Positions 34,906 through 43,324 of a DNA stretch of 64,000 nt are shown one piece after another. The position numbers and the translations under genes are program-made. Within the stretch, counting starts at the first letter, position 1. Each line of letters starts with the position of its first letter. Source of the DNA: a bacterium (GTDB lineage: Bacteria; Planctomycetota; JAFGQW01); NCBI GenBank assembly GCA_030426805.1, contig JAUHXU010000002.1, positions 496,001 through 560,000 on the forward strand, written 5' to 3'. A model generated the notes under the pieces. That model had not been told where the DNA came from. It saw nothing but the letters and a program-made list of their open reading frames with translations, and made no database searches.

Positions 34906-36407
34906 CGCCGAACGCTCCGGTCGTGCTCGAACCACTGCGCGGCGAACGTCGCGAGCAGGGCGATCGCCGCCGACACACCGAGCAGGGCGCCCGGCGCGAC
35001 GCCCGACTCGGCGTCCTCGAGGAGGGCGCGTGCCAGCGTGTGGTGGGACGGGATCAGCGCGCTGGCGACGACGAGTGTCGCACCGAACTCACCGATCGCA
35101 CGGGCGAACGCGAGTGCGAGCCCTGCGAGCATGCCGCGTGCCGCGAGCGGAAGCCGGATCAAGAGGAGCCGGGTCGAGGCCGCGAGACCGAGCGTCGCGG
35201 CCGCGTCTTGCTGGCGCGGGTCGATCGCCTCCATCGCCCGTCGAATCGGCCGCAACGCGAGTGGCAGGGCGACGAACCCGGCGGCGAGCGCCCCGGCCTG
35301 CCAGGTGTGCGCGAACGTGATGCCGGTCAGCCGGTGGACCGGGCCGTCGCGTGCGAGGAGCCACAGCATCGCGAGTCCGACCGCGACCGGCGGGAGGACG
35401 AGTGGCATGTCGAGGATCGCGCCGACGATGCGCGCCCATGCGGACCGGCGGCCGGCGAGCCAGGCGCCGAGGACCACGGCGATCGGAAAGACGAGCATGA
35501 TCGAGAGGCACGCTGCCCGGATGCTGAGCAGGACGACGTCGAGGACGTGTCCGCGTCGCTTCGGGGGTGTCGCCGGCCAGCGACCGGACTCGAGCGCCGC
35601 CGTGATCGCGCGTGCGCCCTTGCCGTCGAGCCATGTCAGAAACGCGCCCGCGGCGCCCGGGTTCGGCGCGCCGTGCACCGCGAATGCACCGAACGTGATC
35701 GGCGTGTAGCTGCCGGTCGGGAATGCGTCGGCGACGATCGTCACCCGCGCGTCGCCGACGGCCTCCGGCAGCAGCACGATGCCGGCGTCGGCGTCTCCGT
35801 TGCGCACCATCGCGACGACGGCCGCGGCGGAGCGGCAGCGCCGTAGTCGTCCCTGCTCGAGCAGGCGATACCACAGGCCGAGGTTGTCCAGCGCGTCGCG
35901 GGTGAGTCGCCCCGCGTCGGTCTCGATCGGCGGGACCGCGATGCGCCGGGTGGCCGTGCTGGTCAGCGCGAGCAGCGGCGCGGCGGGGACCGCTCGATCG
36001 CGCGGGAGCAGGAGTGCGAGCGGCAGGGTCAGCAGCGTCGGGCCTTGGTCGCCGACGATGCCGTCGGCGCGAAGGCGTCCGAGCGCGTCGCTGTCGGTCC
36101 CGACGACGACGACGTCCGGCCTCGGCCCACGCCGGGTCGCCGTCGGCACGAGGGCACTGGGGCGCGTGCGCACCTCGGTCGGTTGGAACGGTGCGGCGCG
36201 GCCGAGCGTACGCGCGGCGCGCGCGGCGCCGTCGGCCGCGAGGATCGTCAGCGCCGGCGGCTCCGGGCTGCGGGGTGCCGGAATGAAGAGACCGCCGGCT
36301 GCGATGCCGAGCGTGAGCGCGAGGAGAACGAGTTGGGTTCGAGCCGTGGTCACGATCGTCCGCCGAGTGGGGAAGGGGCACCGCGACGGAGAATCTGACA
36401 CTGCCAC
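34902..36407 (-). CDS. Fused periplasmic-binding domain and ABC permease (molybdate/tungstate type)
   Basis: 501 aa. After an N-terminal membrane helix (about 25-45), residues about 50-280 resemble a ModA-like substrate-binding domain ('LTILAADGAARA', 'DADAGIVLLPEA', 'PNPGAAGAFLTWL'). Residues about 290-495 are a ModB-type permease with five to six helices and the EAA loop '...DAAATLGLAASTRLLLIRLPLAARGM' followed by 'FARAIGEFGATLVVA', a ModB signature. Such fusions place the receptor on the permease. The start is uncertain: the frame opens at 36407, but a GTG at 36353 (VTTARTQ) begins directly at the membrane helix. Upstream gene of the ATPase. Confidence 0.85.
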   Translation of the reverse strand: MAVSDSPSRCPFPTRRTIVTTARTQLVLLALTLGIAAGGLFIPAPRSPEPPALTILAADGAARAARTLGRAAPFQPTEVRTRPSALVPTATRRGPRPDVVVVGTDSDALGRLRADGIVGDQGPTLLTLPLALLLPRDRAVPAAPLLALTSTATRRIAVPPIETDAGRLTRDALDNLGLWYRLLEQGRLRRCRSAAAVVAMVRNGDADAGIVLLPEAVGDARVTIVADAFPTGSYTPITFGAFAVHGAPNPGAAGAFLTWLDGKGARAITAALESGRWPATPPKRRGHVLDVVLLSIRAACLSIMLVFPIAVVLGAWLAGRRSAWARIVGAILDMPLVLPPVAVGLAMLWLLARDGPVHRLTGITFAHTWQAGALAAGFVALPLALRPIRRAMEAIDPRQQDAAATLGLAASTRLLLIRLPLAARGMLAGLALAFARAIGEFGATLVVASALIPSHHTLARALLEDAESGVAPGALLGVSAAIALLATFAAQWFEHDRSVRR

Positions 36408-36434
36408 CGTCTCGGGTCCACAAGTCTATTGGAA

Positions 36435-36446
36435 ACAACCGGTTGT
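36435..36446. promoter_or_regulatory. Palindrome ACAACCGGTTGT in a divergent promoter region
   Basis: A perfect 12-base palindrome, overlapped by a wider inverted repeat CCACAA (36418-36423) / TTGTGG (36443-36448). It lies in the AT-richer spacer between the ABC permease gene and the DHH gene and is a plausible operator. It does not match the ModE box. Confidence 0.4.
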
Positions 36447-36583
36447 GGAGAACCGCCCGATTCGGCCCTTCGCTTGGGCCTTGCCATTTGGCGGGGGGGG
36501 CGGTAGAAGCACTCGAAGGGTCGAGTTCCGACGCGCGCCGCTAAGTGCCGTCAATTTCTCGACTTGCGTTTGTGGAGCGAAGA

Positions 36584-37693
36584 ATGGGAACCGTGCGCGA
36601 GCGCCGACTGCGCGATCTGCTCGGAGCCGTCGAAGGCTGCAAGCGGGTTTGCGTACTCACCCACTTCAACCCCGACCCCGACTGCATCTCGTCGGCATGG
36701 GCGCTTCAGCGATTGATCCACGCACGCACCCGCGCGAAGGCCGAGGTCGTCTACGGCGGCATCATCGGTCGCGCCGAGAACCAGTCGATGGTGCGGCTGC
36801 TCGGGATCGACCTGCTCCACTTCAACCTGATCGACCGCGACGACTTCGACGCCTACGCGCTCGTCGACAGCCAACCGGGCACCGGCAACAACCCGCTGCC
36901 GGAGGGGGTCGACCCGCACATCGTGCTCGATCACCATCCGAAGCTGCCGGCGACCAAGCGTGCGGTCTACGCCGACATCCGCCCGAAGCTCGGCGCGACC
37001 GCGACGATGATGTACGAATACGCCGACACCGCCGGGCTGCGGATCGACGCCCGCATGGCCACGGCGTTGTTCTACGGGATCAAGTCCGAGACGCACAACC
37101 TCGGGCGCGGCGTCACGCGAGCCGACGTCAACGCCTACCTCGCGCTCTTCGAGAAGGTCCGCAAGGACATCGTCTCGGGGATCGAGAATGCGCCGCTCAC
37201 GGCGGTCTACTTCGTGATGCTCGACCGCGCGATCAAGGGGACCACGCTGCACGGACCGCTCGTCGTGAGCGTGCTCGGCACCGTCGAGAACCCGGACATG
37301 GTCAGCGAGTGCGCCGATCTGATGCTCCGCCTCGAGCACGTCCGCTTCGCGTTCGCGATGGGGCGCTTCAACGGCGACCTGTGCCTGAGCTTCCGTTCGA
37401 GGGATCCGAAGGTCGAGGCCGGGCAGTTGCTGAAGAGTGTCGTCGGCCGCGACGGTACCGCCGGCGGGCACGCCGAGATGGCGGGCGGACTGATCGACGG
37501 GCACAAGAAGGGCAAGCTCGGTGCGACCCGCGCCGCGTGCCGCGAACTCGCCCAGCGCATGGTGAAGAAGCTCAAGATCAAGAACGGCGACGTCGAGGGC
37601 GCCCCGCTGCTCAAGTCGCCGGACACGACGCCCAGCCAGCAGGCGATTCGCGCGCTGATTCGCAGCACGAGCGGCGACGCGAAGATCGTCTGA
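36584..37693 (+). CDS. DHH-family phosphoesterase (NrnA-like)
   Basis: 369 aa. The DHH domain shows 'THFNPDPDCISSAWAL' (metal-binding motif I), 'ALVDSQPG' and 'VLDHHPK' (the DHH motif); DHHA1 shows 'GGHAEMAGG'. The family cleaves nano-RNA, pAp or cyclic dinucleotide breakdown products. A 369 aa length and a charged, Lys-rich tail are typical. Start ATG 36584 has GGAG in 'TGGAGCGAAGA' just upstream; an in-frame start at 36545 is weaker. Next gene is 8 bases downstream. Confidence 0.88.
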   Translation: MGTVRERRLRDLLGAVEGCKRVCVLTHFNPDPDCISSAWALQRLIHARTRAKAEVVYGGIIGRAENQSMVRLLGIDLLHFNLIDRDDFDAYALVDSQPGTGNNPLPEGVDPHIVLDHHPKLPATKRAVYADIRPKLGATATMMYEYADTAGLRIDARMATALFYGIKSETHNLGRGVTRADVNAYLALFEKVRKDIVSGIENAPLTAVYFVMLDRAIKGTTLHGPLVVSVLGTVENPDMVSECADLMLRLEHVRFAFAMGRFNGDLCLSFRSRDPKVEAGQLLKSVVGRDGTAGGHAEMAGGLIDGHKKGKLGATRAACRELAQRMVKKLKIKNGDVEGAPLLKSPDTTPSQQAIRALIRSTSGDAKIV

Positions 37694-37701
37694 CGCGGGA
37701 C

Positions 37702-38286
37702 ATGCCGGTGTGCATCGACGCGATCGCCGAGCGGATCGCGCAGACACCCGCGCACTTCCGGCCGACGCCGGACTACCGGGCGGCCGCCGTGCTGCTGCTC
37801 CTCGTGCCGGACGAGGACGGCCTCTGTGTCCCGATGATCGAGCGTCCGACGACGATGAGCGTGCACGCCGGCCAGATCGCGCTGCCCGGCGGCCGCATCG
37901 AGTCCGGGGACCGCGACGCCGTCGATGCCGCGCTGCGGGAGACCGAGGAGGAGGTCGGCGTGCCGCGCGAAGCGGTTCGGTTGCTCGGAACGCTCGGGCA
38001 CTTCCCGATCGCCGTCAGTCGCTTCGACGTGCTCGCGTGCGTCGGGACATGGCGCGGCGGGTCGCCGCTCGTGCCGCAACCCGGCGAGGTCGACGCGGCG
38101 TTTCCGGTCGCCCTCGACGCACTGCACCGCGAGCACGTGCGCCACTTCGCCGGGCAGCGCTACGGGCCCCGCGACTACCCCGAATACCGCGTCGACGCGG
38201 GCGGCGCGCCGCGTCGGATCTGGGGCGCGACCGCGCGGATCCTGCACCACTTCCTCGACACGGTCTACTCGCCGTTGGTCGACTGA
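37702..38286 (+). CDS. Nudix hydrolase, CoA pyrophosphatase type (NudL-like)
   Basis: 194 aa. A full Nudix box lies around residues 60-82 (GG-RIESGDRDAV-DAALRETEEEVGV) preceded by 'MSVHAGQIALPGG', the NudL/CoAse UPF0035 signature. It would hydrolyse CoA or oxidised CoA to 3',5'-ADP and phosphopantetheine. It lies 8 bases after the DHH gene; a DHH enzyme that dephosphorylates pAp next to an enzyme that makes it is a sensible functional pairing, though this is inference. Confidence 0.88.
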   Translation: MPVCIDAIAERIAQTPAHFRPTPDYRAAAVLLLLVPDEDGLCVPMIERPTTMSVHAGQIALPGGRIESGDRDAVDAALRETEEEVGVPREAVRLLGTLGHFPIAVSRFDVLACVGTWRGGSPLVPQPGEVDAAFPVALDALHREHVRHFAGQRYGPRDYPEYRVDAGGAPRRIWGATARILHHFLDTVYSPLVD

Positions 38287-38948
38287 CCCGGCGCGATCCG
38301 CACGCGGTTCGAGATCAGCGGAGGCCGGTCGTCCAGGGTGACGATCGCGACGACGTCCACCGGTGTGGACGCGCGGACCGCGAACCACGGCCACGCACGG
38401 CGGCCGTCGCCGGTCGGGGGTAGGCGCTCGATCCGCGCGTCGCCGCGCGCGAGAAGCGAGACGCGCGGTGCGATCGGTTCGGGCCACGGGATCGGCGACG
38501 AGCCGGTGGCATCGGGCCGGCAGCGAATGACGACGGCGTCTGCCGGAGCATCTGCCGGGGCGTCGTCGGCGTCGGCGATCGCGATCCGCAACTCGCGGCC
38601 ACCGGTGCGGTAGGGCCGCCCGTCGTAGAGCGCCCACAACACATGCCGCGTCAGCACCCGCAGTTCGAGCGGCCAGTCCGCCGGTCGGCGTGCCGGATGC
38701 GGGTAGTCGGTCGATCGGACGAGCGCGTCCCAGGCGGCGCGGCGTCGCTCGGCGTCGGTCGCGGCGAGATCGGGCAGGCGGGCGGCCAGTCGGTGGGGCG
38801 GCGCGCCGGCCGGCGGCCGTGGCCACGCGTCCACCCGTCGCGGCGCGAGGCGTGGCGGATCGCCGCCGAGGTAGTGTGCGGTGCCGTAGTAGGCGGCCGC
38901 GGCGACCGCGATGCCGAGCGCGAACGCGAGGATCAAGATCCGGATCAT
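38265..38948 (-). CDS. Membrane-anchored hypothetical protein
   Basis: 227 aa with one N-terminal membrane helix (residues 4-22) and a Pro/Arg/Asp-rich extracytoplasmic body with some beta character. No family was recognised. Its 3' end overlaps that of the Nudix gene by 22 bases (convergent). The start is ATG 38948. Confidence 0.6.
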   Translation of the reverse strand: MIRILILAFALGIAVAAAAYYGTAHYLGGDPPRLAPRRVDAWPRPPAGAPPHRLAARLPDLAATDAERRRAAWDALVRSTDYPHPARRPADWPLELRVLTRHVLWALYDGRPYRTGGRELRIAIADADDAPADAPADAVVIRCRPDATGSSPIPWPEPIAPRVSLLARGDARIERLPPTGDGRRAWPWFAVRASTPVDVVAIVTLDDRPPLISNRVRIAPGQSTNGE

Positions 38949-39066
38949 CGCCCGTCATCCTACTCCCCGGGGAGGAGACCCGAAAGATCGGCGCGACCGC
39001 ATTACAATTGCCGATCGGACGACCCCGCACACTCGCACCCCGCCGGAGGAGGCCCCCGACGACCCC

Positions 39067-40185
39067 ATGGATCCCCGCTACCGAAAACTCGCGCGCGTGC
39101 TCGTGCGCCAATCGACCGCGCTCCAGCCCGGCGACCGCATCCTGATCGAGGCGTTCGACATCCCCGAGACGATGGTCTGCGCGCTGGTCGACGAGGTGCG
39201 CGCGGTCGACGCCCACCCGATCGTGAGCCTGAAGTCCAACCGGGTGCAACGGGCGCTGCTGATGAACGCGAGCGCCGAGTCGGTCCAGGCGATCGCCGAC
39301 CACGAGACCTACCGGATGGGTAAGGTTCAGGCCTACCTCGGACTGCGCGGCGCCCCCAACGCGACCGAACTCGCCGACGTCCCCAAGGAGCGGATGAAGC
39401 ACTACCAGACGCACTGGTGGAAGCCGGTGCACGTCGAGATCCGCGTCAACAAGACCCGCTGGTGCGTGCTGCGTTGGCCGCTGCCGTCGATGGCGCAGTC
39501 GGCCGGGATGAGCACCGACGCGTTCGAGGATTTCTACTTCGACGTCTGCACGCTCGACTACGCGAAGATGGGCGAGGCGATGGTGCCGCTCGTCAAGCGG
39601 ATGGAAGCGGCCGACCGCGTGCACATCACCGGCCCCGACACCGACCTGCGCTTCTCGATCAAGGGCATCCCGGTCATCCCGTGCGCCGGGTCGCACAACA
39701 TCCCCGACGGCGAGGTGTTCACGGCGCCGGTGCGCGACTCGGTCAACGGCGTGATCCACTACAACACGTCGACGATCTACCAGGGCAAGCCGTTCGAGGA
39801 CATCCGGCTCGAGTTCAAGGACGGCAAGATCGTCGGTGCGACGTCGTCGGACACCGACGCGATCAACGCGATCTTCGACACCGACGACGGCGCCCGCTAC
39901 GTCGGCGAGTTCGCGATCGGCGTCAACCCGCACATCAAGCACCCGATGAAGGACATCCTGTTCGACGAGAAGATCGGCGGGTCGTTCCACTTCACGCCGG
40001 GGCAGTCGTACGACGACGCGAGCAACGGCAACGAGTCCGAGATCCACTGGGACATCGTGATGATCCAGACGCCCGAGTACGGCGGCGGCGAGATCCGGTT
40101 CGACGACGAGTTGATCCGGAAGGACGGCCGCTTCGTGCCCGACGACCTCCAGCCGCTCAACCCGGAGAACCTCGCCGGTGCGTAG
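39067..40185 (+). CDS. M29-family aminopeptidase
   Basis: 372 aa leucyl-aminopeptidase-like metalloenzyme (PepS/AmpS family). 'GDRILIEAFD' near the N-terminus, 'VTGxxTDLxF' ('ITGPDTDLRFSIKG') and, near the C-terminus, the metal-ligand clusters 'GEFAIGVNPHI' and 'HFTPGQSY...NESEIHWDIV' are characteristic. It removes N-terminal residues from cytoplasmic peptides. The TPR gene starts within its last codons (8-base overlap), linking it to the downstream run. Confidence 0.9.
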   Translation: MDPRYRKLARVLVRQSTALQPGDRILIEAFDIPETMVCALVDEVRAVDAHPIVSLKSNRVQRALLMNASAESVQAIADHETYRMGKVQAYLGLRGAPNATELADVPKERMKHYQTHWWKPVHVEIRVNKTRWCVLRWPLPSMAQSAGMSTDAFEDFYFDVCTLDYAKMGEAMVPLVKRMEAADRVHITGPDTDLRFSIKGIPVIPCAGSHNIPDGEVFTAPVRDSVNGVIHYNTSTIYQGKPFEDIRLEFKDGKIVGATSSDTDAINAIFDTDDGARYVGEFAIGVNPHIKHPMKDILFDEKIGGSFHFTPGQSYDDASNGNESEIHWDIVMIQTPEYGGGEIRFDDELIRKDGRFVPDDLQPLNPENLAGA

Positions 40186-41695
40186 TCGGGTGCCCGGCCT
40201 GTTGTGCGCGCTCGCCGTCGTCGCGACGGTTGCGGCGGTCGTGCGCGTCGGCGTCGGGCATCCGCACCGCACGCCCGAGGAGATGCTCGGGCGCATCCAG
40301 GAGATCGACGCGATGCTGCCCGTCGTGCTGCACAGCGCGACCGAACTCCGGCTCGAACGCGCCGAGCTCGCGAGCCGGCTCCAGTTCCTGACGGAAGCGT
40401 TGATCGAGTGCCGGGCGTTGTCGCTCGCCGACCCGAACGACCCGCGCCCGTATGCCCTGATCGGGCAGTTCTGCGCCGAGCGCAACGCGTTCGCCGAAGC
40501 GGTGCCGCCGCTGGCGGAGGCCGCCCGTCTCGGCAACACCCGCCAGATCACGCTCGTGCTCGATCGGCTCGCGCAGTGCTACCTGCAACTCGAGCAACCG
40601 GCCAAGGCACAGGCCGTCTACCGCCGGATCGCGACCGCGTCGGACGACGACATCCGGCAGGCGACCTGGCTCGCGCGCGTGTGCGCGGCGGCAGAGGCCG
40701 CGGGCGACGGTCCCGCCGCGATCGAGGCGATCACCCGCGCGTGCGCGCTCGCCGACGATTGGCCGAGTTACCGCCAGCAGCGGGCCGACCTGTTGCTCGC
40801 GCTCGGCCGCAACGAGGAGGCAGCCGCCGACTACGCGATCGCGGCGCGTCTCAGCAACGGGCCCGACGCCGCGTATCCCTATCTCGTGCAGCACGGCCTC
40901 GCGCTCGCGAAGGCGGGGCGCGACGAGAAGGCGAAGGAGGCGCTGGGTCGCGCGGTGACGACCATCGACAAGCTCCTCGCCGAGGAGCCGCCGTTCGCCG
41001 AGGACATGTATCGCTGGCGCGGCGAGGCGCGCCTCGCGCTCGGCGATCACGCCGGCGCCCGACGCGATGCGCGTGAGGCCCTTGCCGGCCTGCCCGACGC
41101 CGACGCCTACCTGCGATTGATGATCGCCGTCGGCGACGCGGTCGGCCACGACGACGAAACGCGGCAGGCGAAGGCGGTGCTCGCCGACGGTGTCGCACGC
41201 GAAGCGAAGGCGAAGGCGCGGTTCGCCGCGACGCGCGACCGGGTCGCGAGCGAGGTCCGGGCGTCGATGGCGTACGCGGTCGAGCACGTCGTCGTCGCGG
41301 CGCTCTGCCGTCGCGCGATCGCCGACACGAGCGGCGGGGCGCGCGACGCGGCCCGCGCGAAGGCGGCGATCACGGCGCTGCGCCCGAAGGCCGCGACGTT
41401 CGGGGACGCGAAGCGCTGCGCACTCCTGCTCGACGTCCTCGATGCGCATCTCGCGCTCGTGTTCGATCACGAATCCGCGGCCGCGATGATCAAGGCGCTC
41501 GCCACCGCGTATCCCGACGACCCCCGCGTGCGTCGCCTCCGGCTCGCATTCGCGCAACGCACCGGTGACGAGAAGACCGCTGCGCTCGACCGGAAGTTCC
41601 TCGCCGACGTGATCAAGCGCGCCGACGAGCCGGATCTCTTCGAGCCGCAGGAGACGCCACCGCCGACACCGAAGAAGAACGGGGGCGACCGATGA
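40178..41695 (+). CDS. TPR-repeat protein, membrane-anchored
   Basis: 505 aa. A GTG start is followed by an N-terminal hydrophobic segment (about 6-25; signal anchor or signal peptide). Residues about 50-470 carry irregular TPR repeats ('AYYxxxxxLxKAxxxF'-type, for example 'RPYALIGQFCAERNAFAEA'). The C-terminus is Pro/Lys-rich (PPPTPKKNGG). It is a scaffold of unknown role, translationally coupled to the NicO exporter (ATGA at 41692). Confidence 0.78.
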   Translation: MRSRVPGLLCALAVVATVAAVVRVGVGHPHRTPEEMLGRIQEIDAMLPVVLHSATELRLERAELASRLQFLTEALIECRALSLADPNDPRPYALIGQFCAERNAFAEAVPPLAEAARLGNTRQITLVLDRLAQCYLQLEQPAKAQAVYRRIATASDDDIRQATWLARVCAAAEAAGDGPAAIEAITRACALADDWPSYRQQRADLLLALGRNEEAAADYAIAARLSNGPDAAYPYLVQHGLALAKAGRDEKAKEALGRAVTTIDKLLAEEPPFAEDMYRWRGEARLALGDHAGARRDAREALAGLPDADAYLRLMIAVGDAVGHDDETRQAKAVLADGVAREAKAKARFAATRDRVASEVRASMAYAVEHVVVAALCRRAIADTSGGARDAARAKAAITALRPKAATFGDAKRCALLLDVLDAHLALVFDHESAAAMIKALATAYPDDPRVRRLRLAFAQRTGDEKTAALDRKFLADVIKRADEPDLFEPQETPPPTPKKNGGDR

Positions 41696-43278
41696 AACGC
41701 CTCGCATGGGTCGCCCTCGTGTGGGCGACGATCGCACTGCCGGCGTTCGCGCACCTCGGTGGCGAACAGTCGATCGACCAGGTCGTGCACCTGCGACGCG
41801 ACGGCGACAAGCTGATCGTCCGCGTCGAAATCGACATGGCCGAGTTCCCGTCGGCCGAGATCCGCGGGCGGCTCGATACGTCGGGCGATCGGCAGATATC
41901 CAAGACCGAGGAGCGGCTCGGGCTGCGGGCGCTCGCCCGCGAGATGCAGCAGTCGCTGCGGTTGCGAATCGGCGACGACGCGATCCGGCTCAAGCTGCGG
42001 CGCATCGCGTTCCTGTTCGGCGGCGATCGCAGCGCCGCGAACATCCCGCTGAAGGTGTCGGCCGAGTTTCACGCGGCGTGGCCGTTGTCCTTCGCGAAGG
42101 GCGCCGTCTCGTTCGAGAACCGTCTCTACGCGGACCGAACGGTCGGCTTCGTTCGCGCCCACCTCGCGGTCGGCGGCGAGGCGACCGCGACCGGCGATGC
42201 CGAGACCACGGCACGCATCGCGCACTACGAGGCGCTGAACGCGAAGCTCGTCGACGGCAAGGTGCCGGAGTTGCCGGCGGGCGAGCAGCCCCCGCAGTTC
42301 CGCTCGCTCGAGTGGCAGGTCGGACCGCGCGGCACGGAATCGGTCGCCGAGCCGGATACGCCCGCTCCGCCGTCGGATCCGCCGGCCGACACCGAGGAGC
42401 CGCAGTTCTCGTCGAAGGCGGCGAAGGGCTTTTGGCGCTTCTTCAAGGACGGCGACTACGGCTTGTTCGCGTTGCTCTGGATCAGCATCGCCGCGTTTTC
42501 TTGGGGGATGGGCCACGCGCTCGCGCCGGGCCACGGCAAGGCGATCACCGGCGCGTTCCTCGTCGGCAACCGCGGCACCGTGTGGGACGCGATCGTGCTC
42601 GGGATCACCGTGACGATCACGCACACCGCGGCGGTGTTCGCGCTCGGGATCCTCGCCGACGTGTCGCGACTCGCGCTCCGTCAGGATCAGGCGATCCACT
42701 GGCTCGAGCTGATCAGCGCCATCTTGATCATCGGGCTCGGGCTGTTCATCTTCGTGCGCCACCTCTGGGCTCTCGCGACGGGCACCGAGGTGTCCCACGG
42801 GCACTCGCACGACCACCTGGGCGGCCATTCCCACGGGCATCGGCACGAACACGAACACGAGCACGGGCATGAGCACAAGCACGACCATGGACACGCGCAC
42901 GACCACGCGAGCGACGCGTCGAACGGCGGCGAACGGCCGCGGCCCCGGCTCTCCGAGGTGATCTATCTGGGCATCACCGGGGGGATGGTGCCGTGTCCGA
43001 CGGGCCTCGTGATCATCACCGTCTCGATGAGCTACGATGCGATCGGCCTCGGGCTGTTTCTCGCGCTGATCTTCAGCATCGGGATGGCGATCGTGCTCGT
43101 GGGCATCGGCATTGCGACGGTGAAGGGCTACGGCATCGCCGAGCACTACGGTTCGAGTCGCGTCGCCACGCTGTTCCGCGTGCTGCCGGTGCTGAGCGGT
43201 GCGTTCATCGTCGTGATCGGCCTCGCGTTTCTCGGCACGACGATGGGTTGGATCTCGATCCCGTGGCTCAAGGGGTGA
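41692..43278 (+). CDS. NicO-family nickel/cobalt exporter with EF-hand and His-rich loop
   Basis: 528 aa. Signal-like N-terminus; residues 21-230 form a periplasmic beta-rich domain containing a 12-residue EF-hand-like loop (Asp62 to Glu73, D-T-S-G-D-R-Q-I-S-K-T-E). Six to seven membrane helices follow with the NicO motif 'GHALAPGHGKAITGAFLVG' and 'TVTITHTAAVFALG'. Between helices, about residues 369-405, 18 His residues lie within 38 positions, a metal buffer typical of RcnA-like proteins. Exports Ni/Co, or a related divalent ion. Co-translated with the TPR gene. Confidence 0.88.
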   Translation: MKRLAWVALVWATIALPAFAHLGGEQSIDQVVHLRRDGDKLIVRVEIDMAEFPSAEIRGRLDTSGDRQISKTEERLGLRALAREMQQSLRLRIGDDAIRLKLRRIAFLFGGDRSAANIPLKVSAEFHAAWPLSFAKGAVSFENRLYADRTVGFVRAHLAVGGEATATGDAETTARIAHYEALNAKLVDGKVPELPAGEQPPQFRSLEWQVGPRGTESVAEPDTPAPPSDPPADTEEPQFSSKAAKGFWRFFKDGDYGLFALLWISIAAFSWGMGHALAPGHGKAITGAFLVGNRGTVWDAIVLGITVTITHTAAVFALGILADVSRLALRQDQAIHWLELISAILIIGLGLFIFVRHLWALATGTEVSHGHSHDHLGGHSHGHRHEHEHEHGHEHKHDHGHAHDHASDASNGGERPRPRLSEVIYLGITGGMVPCPTGLVIITVSMSYDAIGLGLFLALIFSIGMAIVLVGIGIATVKGYGIAEHYGSSRVATLFRVLPVLSGAFIVVIGLAFLGTTMGWISIPWLKG

Positions 43279-43324
43279 CGTCGCCCTCCCGGTGCGCGAT
43301 CGACGGTCAGGAAGAGGAGATTCG

